Below, one piece after another: positions 10,355 to 21,212 of a stretch of DNA of 64,000 nucleotides (position 1 is the first letter of the stretch; every line of letters begins with the position of its first letter). This DNA is from Kondoa malvinella. Lineage: Eukaryota; Basidiomycota; Agaricostilbomycetes; Agaricostilbales; Kondoaceae. A program made the translations under genes and the position numbers. The stretch lies in the NCBI GenBank assembly GCA_039545315.1, contig BCIM01000005.1, positions 2,609 through 66,608 of the forward strand, written 5' to 3'. The notes under the pieces are model-generated. The model was not told the origin of the DNA. It worked only from the letters and a program-made list of their open reading frames with translations, and ran no database searches.

Positions 10355-12801
10355 ATGGCAAGCCTTGATCGACCATTCAAAGACAGCTATGGCCAGCTCG
10401 ACGCGTTCCAGACGATAGCTGTGCATTCTTCCACGCAACAGACGATGGTCACTGCCTCTCATGTCTGCTATCACTTTCTCAGATTGTTTAGCGACATTCG
10501 GCTGCCTTTACAAATCGCCCTTGTCCAGATACTCAGCTTTAACCCGCCTGTACTTCTGCTCAAGCCGTTCAAGCAACACAACAAGCAGCAGTATGATTGG
10601 ACAGTGTTGTGCAGGTATATTATAGACAATGGTGCCCAATTTGGCTGGTCTGCAAGTGTGAATACTGTGATGTTGCCTTTCGCTCGTACTGATTGATATT
10701 TTGATAGCCTGCAATCGCTGTTATTCGATGGAGCTCACCTAGCTACTCTTTCACTGCTTTCCCGAAAGCTATGCTTGGTCCCATGCCGTCCTTTCCAGTT
10801 GCACCGCGCCCAGCTTCCCTACCTGCACAGCGCGAACCTCCAGCCGCTATGCGTATCGCCGGTCCTCCCAAACCAGCTTATGTTCGGATCACACCGCGCG
10901 CAGTACCAAACCCACGACAAGCACAATATCCAGCAGTCGACAGTTCGGTCGTGGGTGCACCCGTCTTTGAAACGGCAAAGCCAGCATCGCCTGAAGACAT
11001 CAGACCTGTCTTGCGATTAGCAGGTCTGCAAGAGCTACCGTACTCGTCTGACTCTTTCGATAACGATCAATCTCTGCCCAACATGTCTCTGGAATTGGAT
11101 GGCCAACCTATTGTAGACCCACACACCGCAACACTTCCACTTCAACCAACCTCGAGCAGGCGCAGGACACCACTCTCTAAGAGGAAAAGACCTAAAGAAC
11201 TAGTAGATCAATGGCCAAAACCTTACAAGAATGTCAATGTGATCTTATGCCATCCACATGGCGCGCAGACTGATTTGACTATACTTCCCGGTCAGTCCAT
11301 CGACCAAGTCTGGGACGTGTACCTCGATGTGCTCGAGATCCGATGTGAACTCGAAGGCTCCCCGTCGACAAACAATCTCACTGCTACTTTGTCAAACACA
11401 ACACGTTTGGAGCGGAACTCCGACTAGCTCTGGAAGATCTGTTCAATCACACGCACCCTCTTCGAGCTTGCCTGATAGCTTCATCTAGCAACTTTACAGA
11501 GCGGATCAAGAAGGCTTCTACCGCCTGGCCTGCCAAAATGAAGCAAAAGGAGAAGTATAGAACACTGGTCATGGCAGACTGCATGGAGCAAGTGAAAGCT
11601 TCTGCTGGTACCTTTCGGCCAGCAAGTCGGAGAAAGCCATGTACTCCCCAAGGACCACCCGTTGCGGATGTCAACCTAGAAGCCCAGGCGAAAGTGGATG
11701 CTTCGACTACGTCTCAGCCGCAAGCAGCTCTTGATCTTGCGAGTGATCCTATAGATCAAGCTGTGTCAGGCTCAACCTTGATCAAGAAGGAAATCATCGA
11801 CAATGCTGCCTCAACTCCGTCTGAGTCCTCTTTGCTACCTGCCCATGACCCAGCTGTGATCAATGGTAATGAATCTTCCAAGAGTCGTAGTGAAGCTATC
11901 ACTAAAACGTTTACTCAAGCCGAACCGAATGCTCCAGCCTCTACCTCTTCATCGATAGCCTCATCGCCTGAAGGCGTCGTGCGCAGTCTACCAATACGAC
12001 TCGAATCGGTTACAGTCAAGGCATCTACGCTTCCCAGCACAGCAAGTCCTTCGCCTCTCGCTACCCACCTCGCACTAGCTCAGTATGGAGATGACTCGGA
12101 GGACGAAGGCTCGCTTTGGAATGGCAGTGAAGGAGTTGAAGAGGGCGATGAGGTCGTGCAGTCTTGGACGGTGATCACCGAGTCCAAAGAAGCTAATACA
12201 TCAATCGCGCCGGATGGTTTGATTGGGGAGAAGATCGAATGTAGAAAGCGGCGCCTATCTGAGACAGACAGCGAGGAGAAGGAGGACAGAAGGAAGCATA
12301 TGCGGACAGAGTCATTGGAAGAGATGCTCGGGATCAGCTATGATAGGTGTGCATTTTCTACAGCACCTATCAAGGCCGGGCTGAAACGTGATCACAGCCA
12401 ATTTGATTACTTTGGCGGCTCTACTTGCACATCTCTCGTCCGGCATGAAGCGTAAGTCTGCACTTACCACATCTCTCACATCGTACTAACTATCTTTTGA
12501 GCTAGTCATCACCCTGTCAGCTACGAGTTTGCCGAATTCAGCTCCCGCTCTTTCGATGGTCTACCGCCCATGCCAGATCAGGCACATATCTGCTTCAGCT
12601 GCGGTCTGACAAAACACTGCTCTTCGGCTGCTCTGTGCGAGCAGTGCAATGATGGTCTCAATGGGTCAGTCTGGTTCTTTCCAAAGAGAAGAGTGCTGAC
12701 GGCTGTCCAGGCTTATACAAGCTGCCATGCGAGGCGAACAGCTCAAGTCCTCTTGTAATACCGGTTTACTCTCGGTGCTTCGGAAGGTGTTGTCGGCTTG
12801 A
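10355..12801 (+). CDS. Tandem family member A (zinc-ribbon-like, unrecognised family)
   Basis: Start ATG 10355 lies in CTCATGGCAAGC, nearly identical to the start of member B. Exon 1 (10355-10657, 101 codons) has the conserved module: VCYHFLRLFSD, IALVQILSFNPPVLLLKPFK, then W-x2-L-x2-YI and FGWSAS. Intron 10658-10707 is phase 0, as in members B and C. Next come WSSPSYSF, a Pro-rich linker, the block NVNVILCHPHGAQTDLTILP and VWDVYLDVLEIR. A frame change near 11345-11400 is then bridged either by intron GTGAAC...GGAG or by a frameshift. After it come ELRLALEDLFNH, an acidic disordered part (QYGDDSEDEGS), FDYFGGSTC, an intron and a C-terminal ribbon PICF-type: ICFSCG, ten residues, LCEQCNDGLNG. 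The last exon ends SVLRKVLSA at TGA 12799-12801. Function unknown; the paired C-x2-C sites suggest zinc. Confidence 0.7.
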
Positions 12802-13089
12802 TAAGAACGTGTTGTGTGACAGGCCATGTTATGTGTTCAGTTCAATTCAGTTCAGGCCTTGACATGGTCTTATAAGTAATACGTGAATGCATTTCAGAAG
12901 GTTCGAGAATCCGAAAAATGGCAGTGTAGAGTCAAGCGATGTATGTTACACCGCTGGCGTCTGTTCTTCTCGTCTGTTGTCAGCTCATCTTGACAGACAT
13001 GCTCCAATTCAACAGCAGAAGAGCCTTTCTTCCGCTGCCACGGCTATGCGGCCGCTATCGCTTATCGTCTCTCAATAGCAGCAGCAGCG

Positions 13090-13976
13090 ATGCAGAACGA
13101 TTGGTAAATCTGTAATTCTCAGACCGCGTAGAGGTTAGCTAGATGCTGACGAGGGATACAGCTTCAACCATCCTGATATCAGTTGCCGAAGCCGCGCAGC
13201 TGGTCGAAAGTTCAGTCTAGACGAGGCTGAAGCGATAGCCAAGGCGTCAGAAGATGCATTCCAAGCTCTACAGCACAACACCGAGCATGGAACGTCCACT
13301 GAAGGGCAGTATATTGATCCAGCCTTGCTTAAGTGCATTCGAGATAGTCTGACAGATGAGCTGGTAAGGTTTGCTGGCCAAAAGAGACATTCTCTGAGGT
13401 GTGGATGCTTGTAGGTTGGCTACATCACATGTTACGATTACTCGCGAAGGGAAGAAGGCAGAGGCGCATTTGCCGATCCGCCTCGCCAATGTTCATGCCT
13501 GGCTTACCACCTTCTGCCGGAAGCCAGAGGACAAGGAGTAGCTACTGAAGCTGTCCAGGCATTATTGGATGTCATTGTCCCGCGGAATGAGATTGACGAA
13601 GTTGTCGGTAACTCCTTCTTCTTTGTAACCATGCATGCAATAGCTGAAGAGCAGTAGCTTGGACAGAGACCGATGTGATCTAATCCTCGATGCAATTCGA
13701 GATCATGCTGACCATTTTGCATAGAATCTGGCTAGCCAAGCTGTTTTGGCAAAGTGCGGGTTCGAGAGGCAGCAGACCGTCGAGCACTTTGAGTGGGTAC
13801 GAGCTGACAACAAATACTTCGTCGTACACGCGCTGATGAAGCTTCTTTGTAGCCAAAGGGAAATGGAATCATGCCGTATTTTTACCGCCATGTTTTATTC
13901 CCAAAGCGCAAGGAAGAAGAATAAGGACTCGCGTTCCGCACTAGAGTGCTTTTCGTTGAAGGCGCAAGTAGGATAG
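13090..13976 (+). CDS. GNAT-family N-acetyltransferase
   Basis: Acetyl-CoA-dependent acetyltransferase of the RimJ/RimL (Acetyltransf_3) type. A short first exon (MQNDC, ATG 13090) joins FNHPDISCRSRAAGRKFSLD through intron GTAAAT...ATACAG. The next intron (GTAAGG...TTGTAG) joins LTDEL to VGYITCYDYS. The acetyl-CoA pyrophosphate loop is visible as EARGQGVATEAVQALLD. The family signature NLASQAVLAKCGFERQQTVE (N-x-A-S-x2-V-L-x-K-x-G-F) follows. The stretch 13608-13723 between EIDEVV and NLASQ must contain one long or two short introns, and I could not settle it. The C-terminal tail after VVHALMK is Ser/Lys-rich and may not all be coding. The substrate cannot be told; it sits between member A of the tandem family and an MFS transporter. 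Confidence 0.75.
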
Positions 13977-14905
13977 AGCATAGAATGCAGATCGATCATG
14001 ACTTAAAGACGCTCGACTTGCGCGATGCAGATCTTCCAATGCACTTGGCCTTGTATACAGCATACAGAAGCTCTGGCCGGGAGAGATTCTTGGGAAGACC
14101 TTCCGTCTCCATTAACGCGACTAGGATCTCATGTCTGTACCAGCGCGCCGCTGACCTGCATGCTGCTTCACGACATGAATGCCATTGCGGCTATCTGAAC
14201 TGAATGATCGTGCACTGGCAGCGGATGTAACCGCCAGTAGTACGGTCCTTGTGTTGCGCGCAGGGAATATAAGGCGCTCTGCACACGCATGCACGAATGA
14301 GATGCTCGTTGTCGTCGAGACCACAAGACAAAACTTTTGCGGGTTGCAAATTCACGACGACATGCTGTCATGCATCAGTTTTGGAACAACAGCTACTCTA
14401 GTGCGACTGCAAAGGACTCGCCTGTATTGTCTGTCTCGACTGGCGTGCTCTCTCTGCCTATTTCCCCAGGTTGTTGTCTTCGCAAATCGCTCCGAGTCGA
14501 CGCGCTCGCTTTTTGGGCACCTCCAGACCATCCAGATCCTTGCATGATTCGTTATGCAAGGTTACACAGTGCACCTATTCTGAATCGTAAATTGTACCGC
14601 AGCCCAATCCATCATCTGACTGGGTCATCTATCTTTCCTCAGTCAGCTATCAATAGTCTGCTAGCACTGCTGGGCAGATCACTTTTGCCTTTGTTCCCCA
14701 CGTCCTCTCCCTCTCCAGCTCCCTCTCACACCATCGTCGGGCTAATCACTTCTTCCTCAGCTTGTCTCCTTGTTGTGCCCCTCGCCCCACGCACCCACCA
14801 AGTCTACCCCGGCCGATCCGACTGGCTTGTCTTTGAAAGCTATTCCCTCTCTCCTCCTTCTTCCACACACCCACCAATCTTCTCCTCTTGCACACTCCCA
14901 CCAAA
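13977..14905. other. Intergenic, upstream of MFS transporter
   Basis: About 0.9 kb with pyrimidine-rich stretches (CTCTCCC/TCTTCC runs, 14690-14900) just before the MFS start, common in fungal promoters and 5'-UTRs. The open frame 14337-15038 overlaps the MFS gene in another frame and was not accepted. Confidence 0.5.
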
Positions 14906-17054
14906 ATGCAAACAGACCAAGAGAAACAGGAAGCGCCAACCCCAACGCACCAAGAGCATCTCCATACAACCGCGTACACTACCGAGAAAGATGCAGGCGC
15001 CCTTCAACTCTATTCTGACACCGATAATCTCAAAGTAGCCAAAGATGGAAAGACGGTCTTGATTCCGCAACCTAGCGATGATCCTACTGGTCAGTTTGTT
15101 TCTTGTATTTTCAACAATTTGGTATTTATGCAGACTAGATCCGCTCAACTGGTCTCAAGGTCGCAAGTGGGCTATCCTGCTCGTGCTGTCGTTCATGGCC
15201 TTTGGCGGTGTGAGTTTCAGGTCGAGAGTTTTGACAGATCTAATACCCCAAGCAGGACTTTCAATCTGGAGCAGGTATTCCTCTGCTAGCCAGTCAGGCT
15301 GAAGAATGGGGCATCACTCCAACGAAAGTGAATGAGGCCGGTGTAAGTTCATTTCTCGATCACTTGCGCGCTCCAAGCTAAAGTCCGAACGCAGAATCTG
15401 AATGTATTGTTCCTCGGTATCGGCGGCGTTCTATGGATCCCTTTCTTATCCTTCTGGGGTGAGCAGAATCTCACTTCGTCCTGTGCTGAGTTGACATTTT
15501 GCGCAGGTCGACTTCCCGTCATGTTTTGGACTCAGCTCATCGGAACTCTGCTCGTCATGGGCTCTGCTCTGGTCGATAGCTTTGAAGGATACTACGCATT
15601 GCGCCCGCTTACCGCTTTGTTCCTGACTGCTGGACAAACTATCGGCTTACTGGTCATTTCCGACATGTTTTTCTGGCACGGTAAGCTCGTAGCCGTGTAA
15701 AGCTGTGATATATGCTCATCAGCACCATACAGAACGAGCGAGAGCTATTGGTGTATGGGTTGTAATTTTTCTTTCAAGCCCTTATTTGTTAGTTTACCTT
15801 CGGACTCTTTCCTTGAGTCTGCTAACGATGTTATATGCTATTTAGAGGACCGTTCTTCGGAGGCTTCATGGTATACAACCTCGACAATCGATGGCGCCCT
15901 GTCTTGTGGCTCGTCTTCGCGTATTCATGTGTCGTTCTGCTCGCCATCTGCATCATCGGTCGCGAAACCCAATACAACCGTGGTCTAAAGCAGCAACCTC
16001 CAGAAGGAAGTCGTCTAGCCAATCTCATCGGTATCACTGGTATTCGCAACAGAGCGCACAAGCCAACGATTTACCACTCTGTCATGCGCCAATTGGAAAT
16101 CTTCTCCAAGCCGACCATCCTCATTACCTTTATCGTTTACGCTGTCTCTTTCATGTGGTGAGTAGCGCGCTCTGAATTGCTTCGAGCTGGCTGACATCGG
16201 AAAAGGGCTATCGGCATAAACATCACTTCGTCGATTCTTTTTGGCATCCCAGTAGTTGCAGGAGGCTACGGTTACAATGGTACGCCTTCCTCCTCGTCGG
16301 GGGCCCTTGGGTTTCGCAGGACTTTAAGCTGACTCCAATCTCTTAGTACAAACCGTCTCCTTCATCTACTTTACTCCAATTGTCGCTTTGGCTATTGGCG
16401 AGGCATTCGGACATTTTGCTAACGACGCTGCAGCCAACCACTACATCAAGAGGCATTCAGGTGTTTTCAGGCCGGAAGCTCGACTAAGGACCTTCTATGT
16501 CGCTGCTCCATTGATGGTGGCTGGTCTGGTGGCCGTGGGACAAGCCCTCCAGAACCAGTTGAGTGTCGGTGTGGTTATCATTGGCTGGGGTTTATACGTT
16601 GTGGGAGTCATGATCGTAAGTGGCTATCGATCGTTCTGTTTAGAAGTGTCTGACGTTCTCTTTTCAGTCGTCGGTCTCATTGACTGCATATGTACTTGAC
16701 AGCTATCCAAGTGCACCGTGAGTTGTATACTTTACACCTCCCTTGCATTGCTGATTTTTTTGTCTTTCAGAGGCGAGGTGTCTGCTGCAGTGAATCTGGC
16801 TAGAATTCTCGGTGGATTCAGCGTCGGATACTTCCAATTGGAATGGGGCTTGTCGGATGGCTTTGATGTTTCTTTCGGGAGTCAGTCCTTCTTGCTTTTC
16901 GTGTTACTTGTCACGTTTCTGATGTCCGCGTGCAGTTCAAGCAGCTACAGTCGCAGCAGTGACCCTCATTGTTGTTGCCCTATCTTTCTTTGGGGAGAAG
17001 ATCAGAAAGGCGGGCGGTCCGCTTCACTTCTCGCCTCAAACAAAGGAACACTAG
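14906..17054 (+). CDS. MFS transporter (DHA1-like)
   Basis: Major facilitator superfamily proton antiporter/general transporter in the plasma membrane. A cytosolic N-terminus (MQTDQEKQEAPTPTHQEH) precedes DPLNWSQGRKWAILLVLSFM, the DPxNW signature of fungal DHA1 carriers. Further exons give GAGIPLLASQAEEWGITP, NVLFLGIGGVLWIPFLSFWG, RLPVMFWTQLIGTLLVMGSA and GPFFGGFMVYNLDNRWRPVL. The second half runs from MRQLEIFSKPTILITFIVYA through EAFGHFANDAAANHYIKRHS and ARILGGFSVGYFQLEWGLSD to EKIRKAGGPLHFSPQTKEH. Stop TAG 17052-17054. At least nine short GT-AG introns. Twelve membrane spans are expected. No substrate can be named. It lies inside the tandem-family block, between members A and B. Confidence 0.9.
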
Positions 17055-17518
17055 GACATTGCTTCCGCTGCTGTACATAGTGGTTTTGGAAGGGTTCTGA
17101 TGCTATGAATTGTCTTTGGTGTAACGTTTCTACTTTGTTCACCCGCCGGCCACACAATCTCTCTCAGCTGGTGTCGCGAACGTCGAGAAAGAACAAGCAT
17201 TCGCATGACTTACACTACCGATCAGTGGAGACTTTATCGCTCTGATGTTTGCTTGCACTGCTCCGAGTGTCCCCGACCGACGGATCAAGCGTGACTGCAG
17301 CATGCCTTCAGCCGTCTTCACGTCTCGTTGTCACTGCGGTCTTGACGTCTCTGGTACTGCCAGCTGCGTTTACCGGCTGAATGTACGACTTAATTGCAAT
17401 CAAAGGATTCAGCGCGTCCGCCCAATCTTCTAATGGCTTCTAACCCAGACTTTTCTCCCTGTGAAAGTACTTTCTCTGCTTCAGGCATCTCCTCACTCGT
17501 CGCTCAAATTTTCAACTC
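17055..17518. other. Intergenic between MFS gene and family member B
   Basis: No supported gene; it presumably contains the promoter of member B. The small frames seen on both strands are not conserved with the regions around members A or C. Confidence 0.5.
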
Positions 17519-19463
17519 ATGGCAAGCTGGGAGCATCACCCATCCAGAGAATATCACGGGCAGCCAGCTCCCTACCAGTCCAATCTTTTCCAAAGTCGTA
17601 CGCAAGAACGAATGACTGGCGAAATAGATGTCTGTTATCACTTCAGGCGGCTTTTCGACGATTGCTGGCTGCCCCCGGAGATTGCCCTTGTTCAGGCGAC
17701 ATCAATCAACCCGCCAATTCTGCTATTGAAACCCTTCAAGCCAAAGCCAAATAATGCAGATAGATCGCGTTGGGAGAGGTTGCTTTCTTATCTCAACCGC
17801 AATGGCCAATATTTTGGGTGGACTGCTACTGTACGTATATGCTTCCTGCGCGTTAATTTGCAACCTAAACGGCGCCTTGTCCGACACATAGCTCTCAGCC
17901 CAATGCATCGAGCCAAATTGGCGTAGCTATCCCTTTTCCTCGTACTTTGCGTCAGTTTGCGGTTCTCGAACATCACCTTCACAACAGTCTCAAATTTCTA
18001 CGGCGCCAACCTTGGCTGATAAATCAACACAGATGGCATCAGTGATGCCACTGCCTCTACACTCGACTCCAAACTCCGTTCTCCAGCCCAAGATATGCGC
18101 TTCTCAACGAACTATCAATATCATCGCGGTTCGGCAGCAATCAAGCAATATCATCACCCGAATTTTGCCGGACAATCATCTGTCCAATCTCCATGATATC
18201 CTCCTTCATATTGTTGAGAACGATCAAAAAAATCACCAGCTGCGGAAGCAACCGTCGAGCAACTCTCGATTTACCTGCAGTCCGACGGCTGGGCCCACAG
18301 CTTAGAGATTGCATACTTTCGTGGCGAGCCCGACCTGCAGCTCCGTTTGCGCTTGGCCCTTACAGAGCTAGGAAAGAATTTCCGCCCCGACTGGCCGATC
18401 GTCTCGCTGGACAATCCTGACAACTCTCTCCGGATTGTGAGGTCCTCCCTAAACTTCAGCGGAGCAATTTCTGCCGAGCGAGAAATATGGAAGGGCTATT
18501 CGAAGAAACAGAAACAGCGGATCAAGGGGCTATTCGTCAAGCCACCAGTATGCAAGACCTACACTCAGCTGAGAACATCCGACGTGAATGTCGACGAGGC
18601 TCCTCAAGGCTGCACAAAGCAAGCTATCGACCAAAGCTCATTTATTAGCTCTCAGACATCGCCCAAACGGACAGCAGCGGTCAGCAAAGCATCAACTTCT
18701 GTGAGAGAAGTGGAGGAAGGGGCAGTTGTGTCTTGCGAGGGGAATACAGAAGCCACTTCGCCTGTCAAAGAGAGGGTCGACGCAGACCTGCTTCAGCAGC
18801 ATGGAGCGGATCAGGATGGCGAAGAGCGGAATTCTGAAGATCCGGCATGCCTAGCTAGCGCTAGTTTTGACGGCGCAGCTATCAGCGCTGAAGAGCAAGT
18901 TCCAGAAGCTGGCAAAATGTCGAAAGAGGCTGCTTGCGCACCCATAGCAGATGGAATTATGGCGTCTGTCTTGCTCCTCCTGCGAGATCGCCCTTCTGAC
19001 CGTCCAGCAGAGATGGCTCGCTGTCTCGCGCGCTCTTAAGCGAAAGCATGATTCCGTTGAAGCAAGAACTGGCGACCAGATCTCTGATGATGCTCTGCTT
19101 GCACGTACCCGGGAAACAACGCTGGATGTCGATCATGCAAGGTGTTATCCACCCTTCCTTCCTTACTTGAATTCACGCTGACTTTATTGGCAGCCAGTCC
19201 ATTGACTACTTCAACGGCTTGCCATTCGGGACTTGCTTGGACAATGAGCAGTGAGTGATATATACTCCGAATCAGTGATATGCTGACGCACAGTGCAGGG
19301 ATTTCCACTTCCTAGACGAGATTTCTGCGCCCGCTTTACCCAAAGTCGCAAAACAAGAGCTCTTACCTATGCCAGAACAGAAACCGATCTGCTTTGCATG
19401 CGGACAGACGAAACAATCTCCGTCTGTCGCTCTTTGCGAACAGTGCAATGCTAGCTTGAACAA
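17519..19463 (+). CDS. Tandem family member B (fused to member C; A7 frameshift)
   Basis: Start ATG 17519 in ACTCATGGCAAGC. Exon 17519-17830 (104 codons) carries VCYHFRRLFDDCWLPPEIAL, NPPILLLKPFK and FGWTAT. The phase-0 intron 17831-17891 is placed exactly as in A and C, and is followed by EPNWRSYPF. TINIIAVRQQSSNIITRILP aligns with the A block NVNVILCHPHGAQTDLTILP. After ...LLHIVENDQ the frame breaks at an A7 run (18226-18232). One extra A would continue into KSPAAEATVEQLSIYLQSDG and LRLRLALTELGKNF, which match A. Later come introns 18968-19010 and 19142-19193, IDYFNGLPFGTC, and the ribbon PICFACG, ten residues, LCEQCNASLN. Instead of its own C-terminus, the exon stops at 19463 and runs through a 34-bp intron into member C. 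Function unknown. Confidence 0.65.
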
Positions 19464-19497
19464 GTCAGTCTTTCTGCCTTCTAAGTCGTCAATAAAG

Positions 19498-21122
19498 CCT
19501 TTTCGCCGACTCTTGGCTGTCTTCACAAATTGCCTTCGTACAAGTCCGATCTTTCAATCCTCCAAGTTTGCTCTTGAAACCTTTCAAGCCCAATTCCTTC
19601 AACGGATCAAGCTGGGAAGAGTTGCGTTCATGGATCAATCACAGAGGCTTCAATTTAGGGTGGTCCGCGACTGTATGTTCGCTCGCATCTAAATTATGTG
19701 CTACCTGGAAGCAATGGTCTGATCCGGAACACAGATTTCAGCTGATCATATCGATACCAAGTGGCCCAGCTTCCCCTTCTTTCCGGATCTTTCCTGGGTG
19801 GCTACAAATGTTCAGTCTTCGGAATCGCATCAACCCATCCAGAGCTCAGTCACCATTGCTAAGTCGACGACTCTGCCTACAAAGCATGAAGACAAGTCTC
19901 GATCAACCTCGCTACATATCCACCAGCACCAAGTCGAGGAGTTTCATTTTGGACATAGCAAGCACGCTCGAGCTGAAGAGCAGCGGTCGAAGAGCTCCTC
20001 GAGCACAGTAGAATCTGCATCTGGCAAACCAGATGTCAGCGCTACCCGAAAGCTTCTGAAACGCGCTCTTCATGGATTCACCCAAACTTGTGAAGCAGAG
20101 TCGAGGGAAAGGATTAGCCCAGCAACGAGCTCGAAAGCACTGACGCAGTGGAATACGTCCAACAAGAGAGGTTCGATTGATGGGAAACAATTAAAGGAGG
20201 ATAGGATGTATCGCGAGACCGGCGAAGCATCATGCAGCAGAGAAGAGATTTCGATGCCATCGTGGGAAATGTCTGCAGCGCCACATCTTGCGTCAGCTAA
20301 GGGAACGGAGACCGATACCTGCAGGCCTCATAGTGCCTTCGCGTCAAATCCACCACATGAACAAAACAGCAAGGCGTCCGAATCAGCAGTACAACGAGAT
20401 CACGATCCCTTGTACGCTTGACTCTCTGCTTCTGTTCCCACAGTATCTGATCATTCAGCAGAGACCAGTCATCGTTTCCCAGACATCATGCCAGAAAGCG
20501 TCGATTTTCAGAGACGGAAGCTGGTGTCCAAAGCTGGAATGGGATATCACGAGCTCGCTCGGCGGAGGGTAATTTAGGCCTGCAGTATGAAAGGTTCGCA
20601 CATCCACATAGTCGTCAACCTGGACATGACATCTTCTGACAGTTGTTCTGCGTCCTACTTTGGCGGCTCGACTTATGCAGCGACGGCACCTGTTGAGCTG
20701 TAAGGTCATCAATGGCAAAAGGCGACGATTAAGCTGATCAGCTTGACAACAGACTTGAAATCGATTAGAAGCCTCAGCAAGTATGCAAATCGTCATTGTC
20801 ATTCGTCAAGCATCAGAACTTGCCTTCGATGCCAGACCAAGAGCCGATCTGCTTCGGATGTAGCTGCGTAACGCTGTCTGTGTCTGTTGCTTTGTGCGAA
20901 CAATGCTATGATAGCTTGAATGGGTCAGGTTTCCATCACTCTTATTACACCCTGACTAAATGGGGCACCAGTATTCTGCTCGGAAAGATCAGCGGACAAG
21001 AGATCGATGCTTGTGCCATGAATGAGAGACGCGTCTGCTACGTTGGCAATCCTCTGCAACCGTATAGTGTTTGGCTTACTGGTTGTCTCCCAATGCTGTG
21101 CCATGCCATGCTATGCACGTAA
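19498..21122 (+). CDS. Tandem family member C (lacks its own start, follows B)
   Basis: Begins inside the conserved module: LFADSWLSSQIAFVQ matches B LFDDCWLPPEIALVQ and A LFSDIRLPLQIALVQ. NPPSLLLKPFK, W-x2-L, LGWSAT, phase-0 intron 19673-19734 and TKWPSFPFF follow. A Ser/Lys/Glu-rich disordered segment runs to about 20421. SASYFGGSTYAATAPVEL (near 20660-20700) matches FDYFGGSTC of A. After an unresolved junction comes the ribbon: MPDQEPICFGCS, ten residues, LCEQCYDSLNG, then a last exon LLGKISGQEIDACAMNER to stop TAA 21120-21122. There is no room for the first about 45 residues present in A and B, because only 34 bp separate it from B's ribbon exon. C is therefore either the second half of a B-C fusion or a truncated copy. 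Confidence 0.55.
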
Positions 21123-21212
21123 GCAGAGACTCAGTAGAGACGCCAACATGTTGACTAACTTTGTCGATCGCTCGCCTGTTTTCCTGAGACCACGATAACG
21201 CAACAGCTCTAG

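Noticed and set aside
12898..12915. B-box-like GGTTCGAGAATCC suggesting a second tRNA
   Set aside because: Two extra bases in the motif, no A box or cloverleaf around it.
14337..15038. 233-codon plus-strand open frame
   Set aside because: Overlaps the MFS first exons in another frame and consists of low-complexity Ser/Pro; it is a shadow of pyrimidine-rich promoter sequence.
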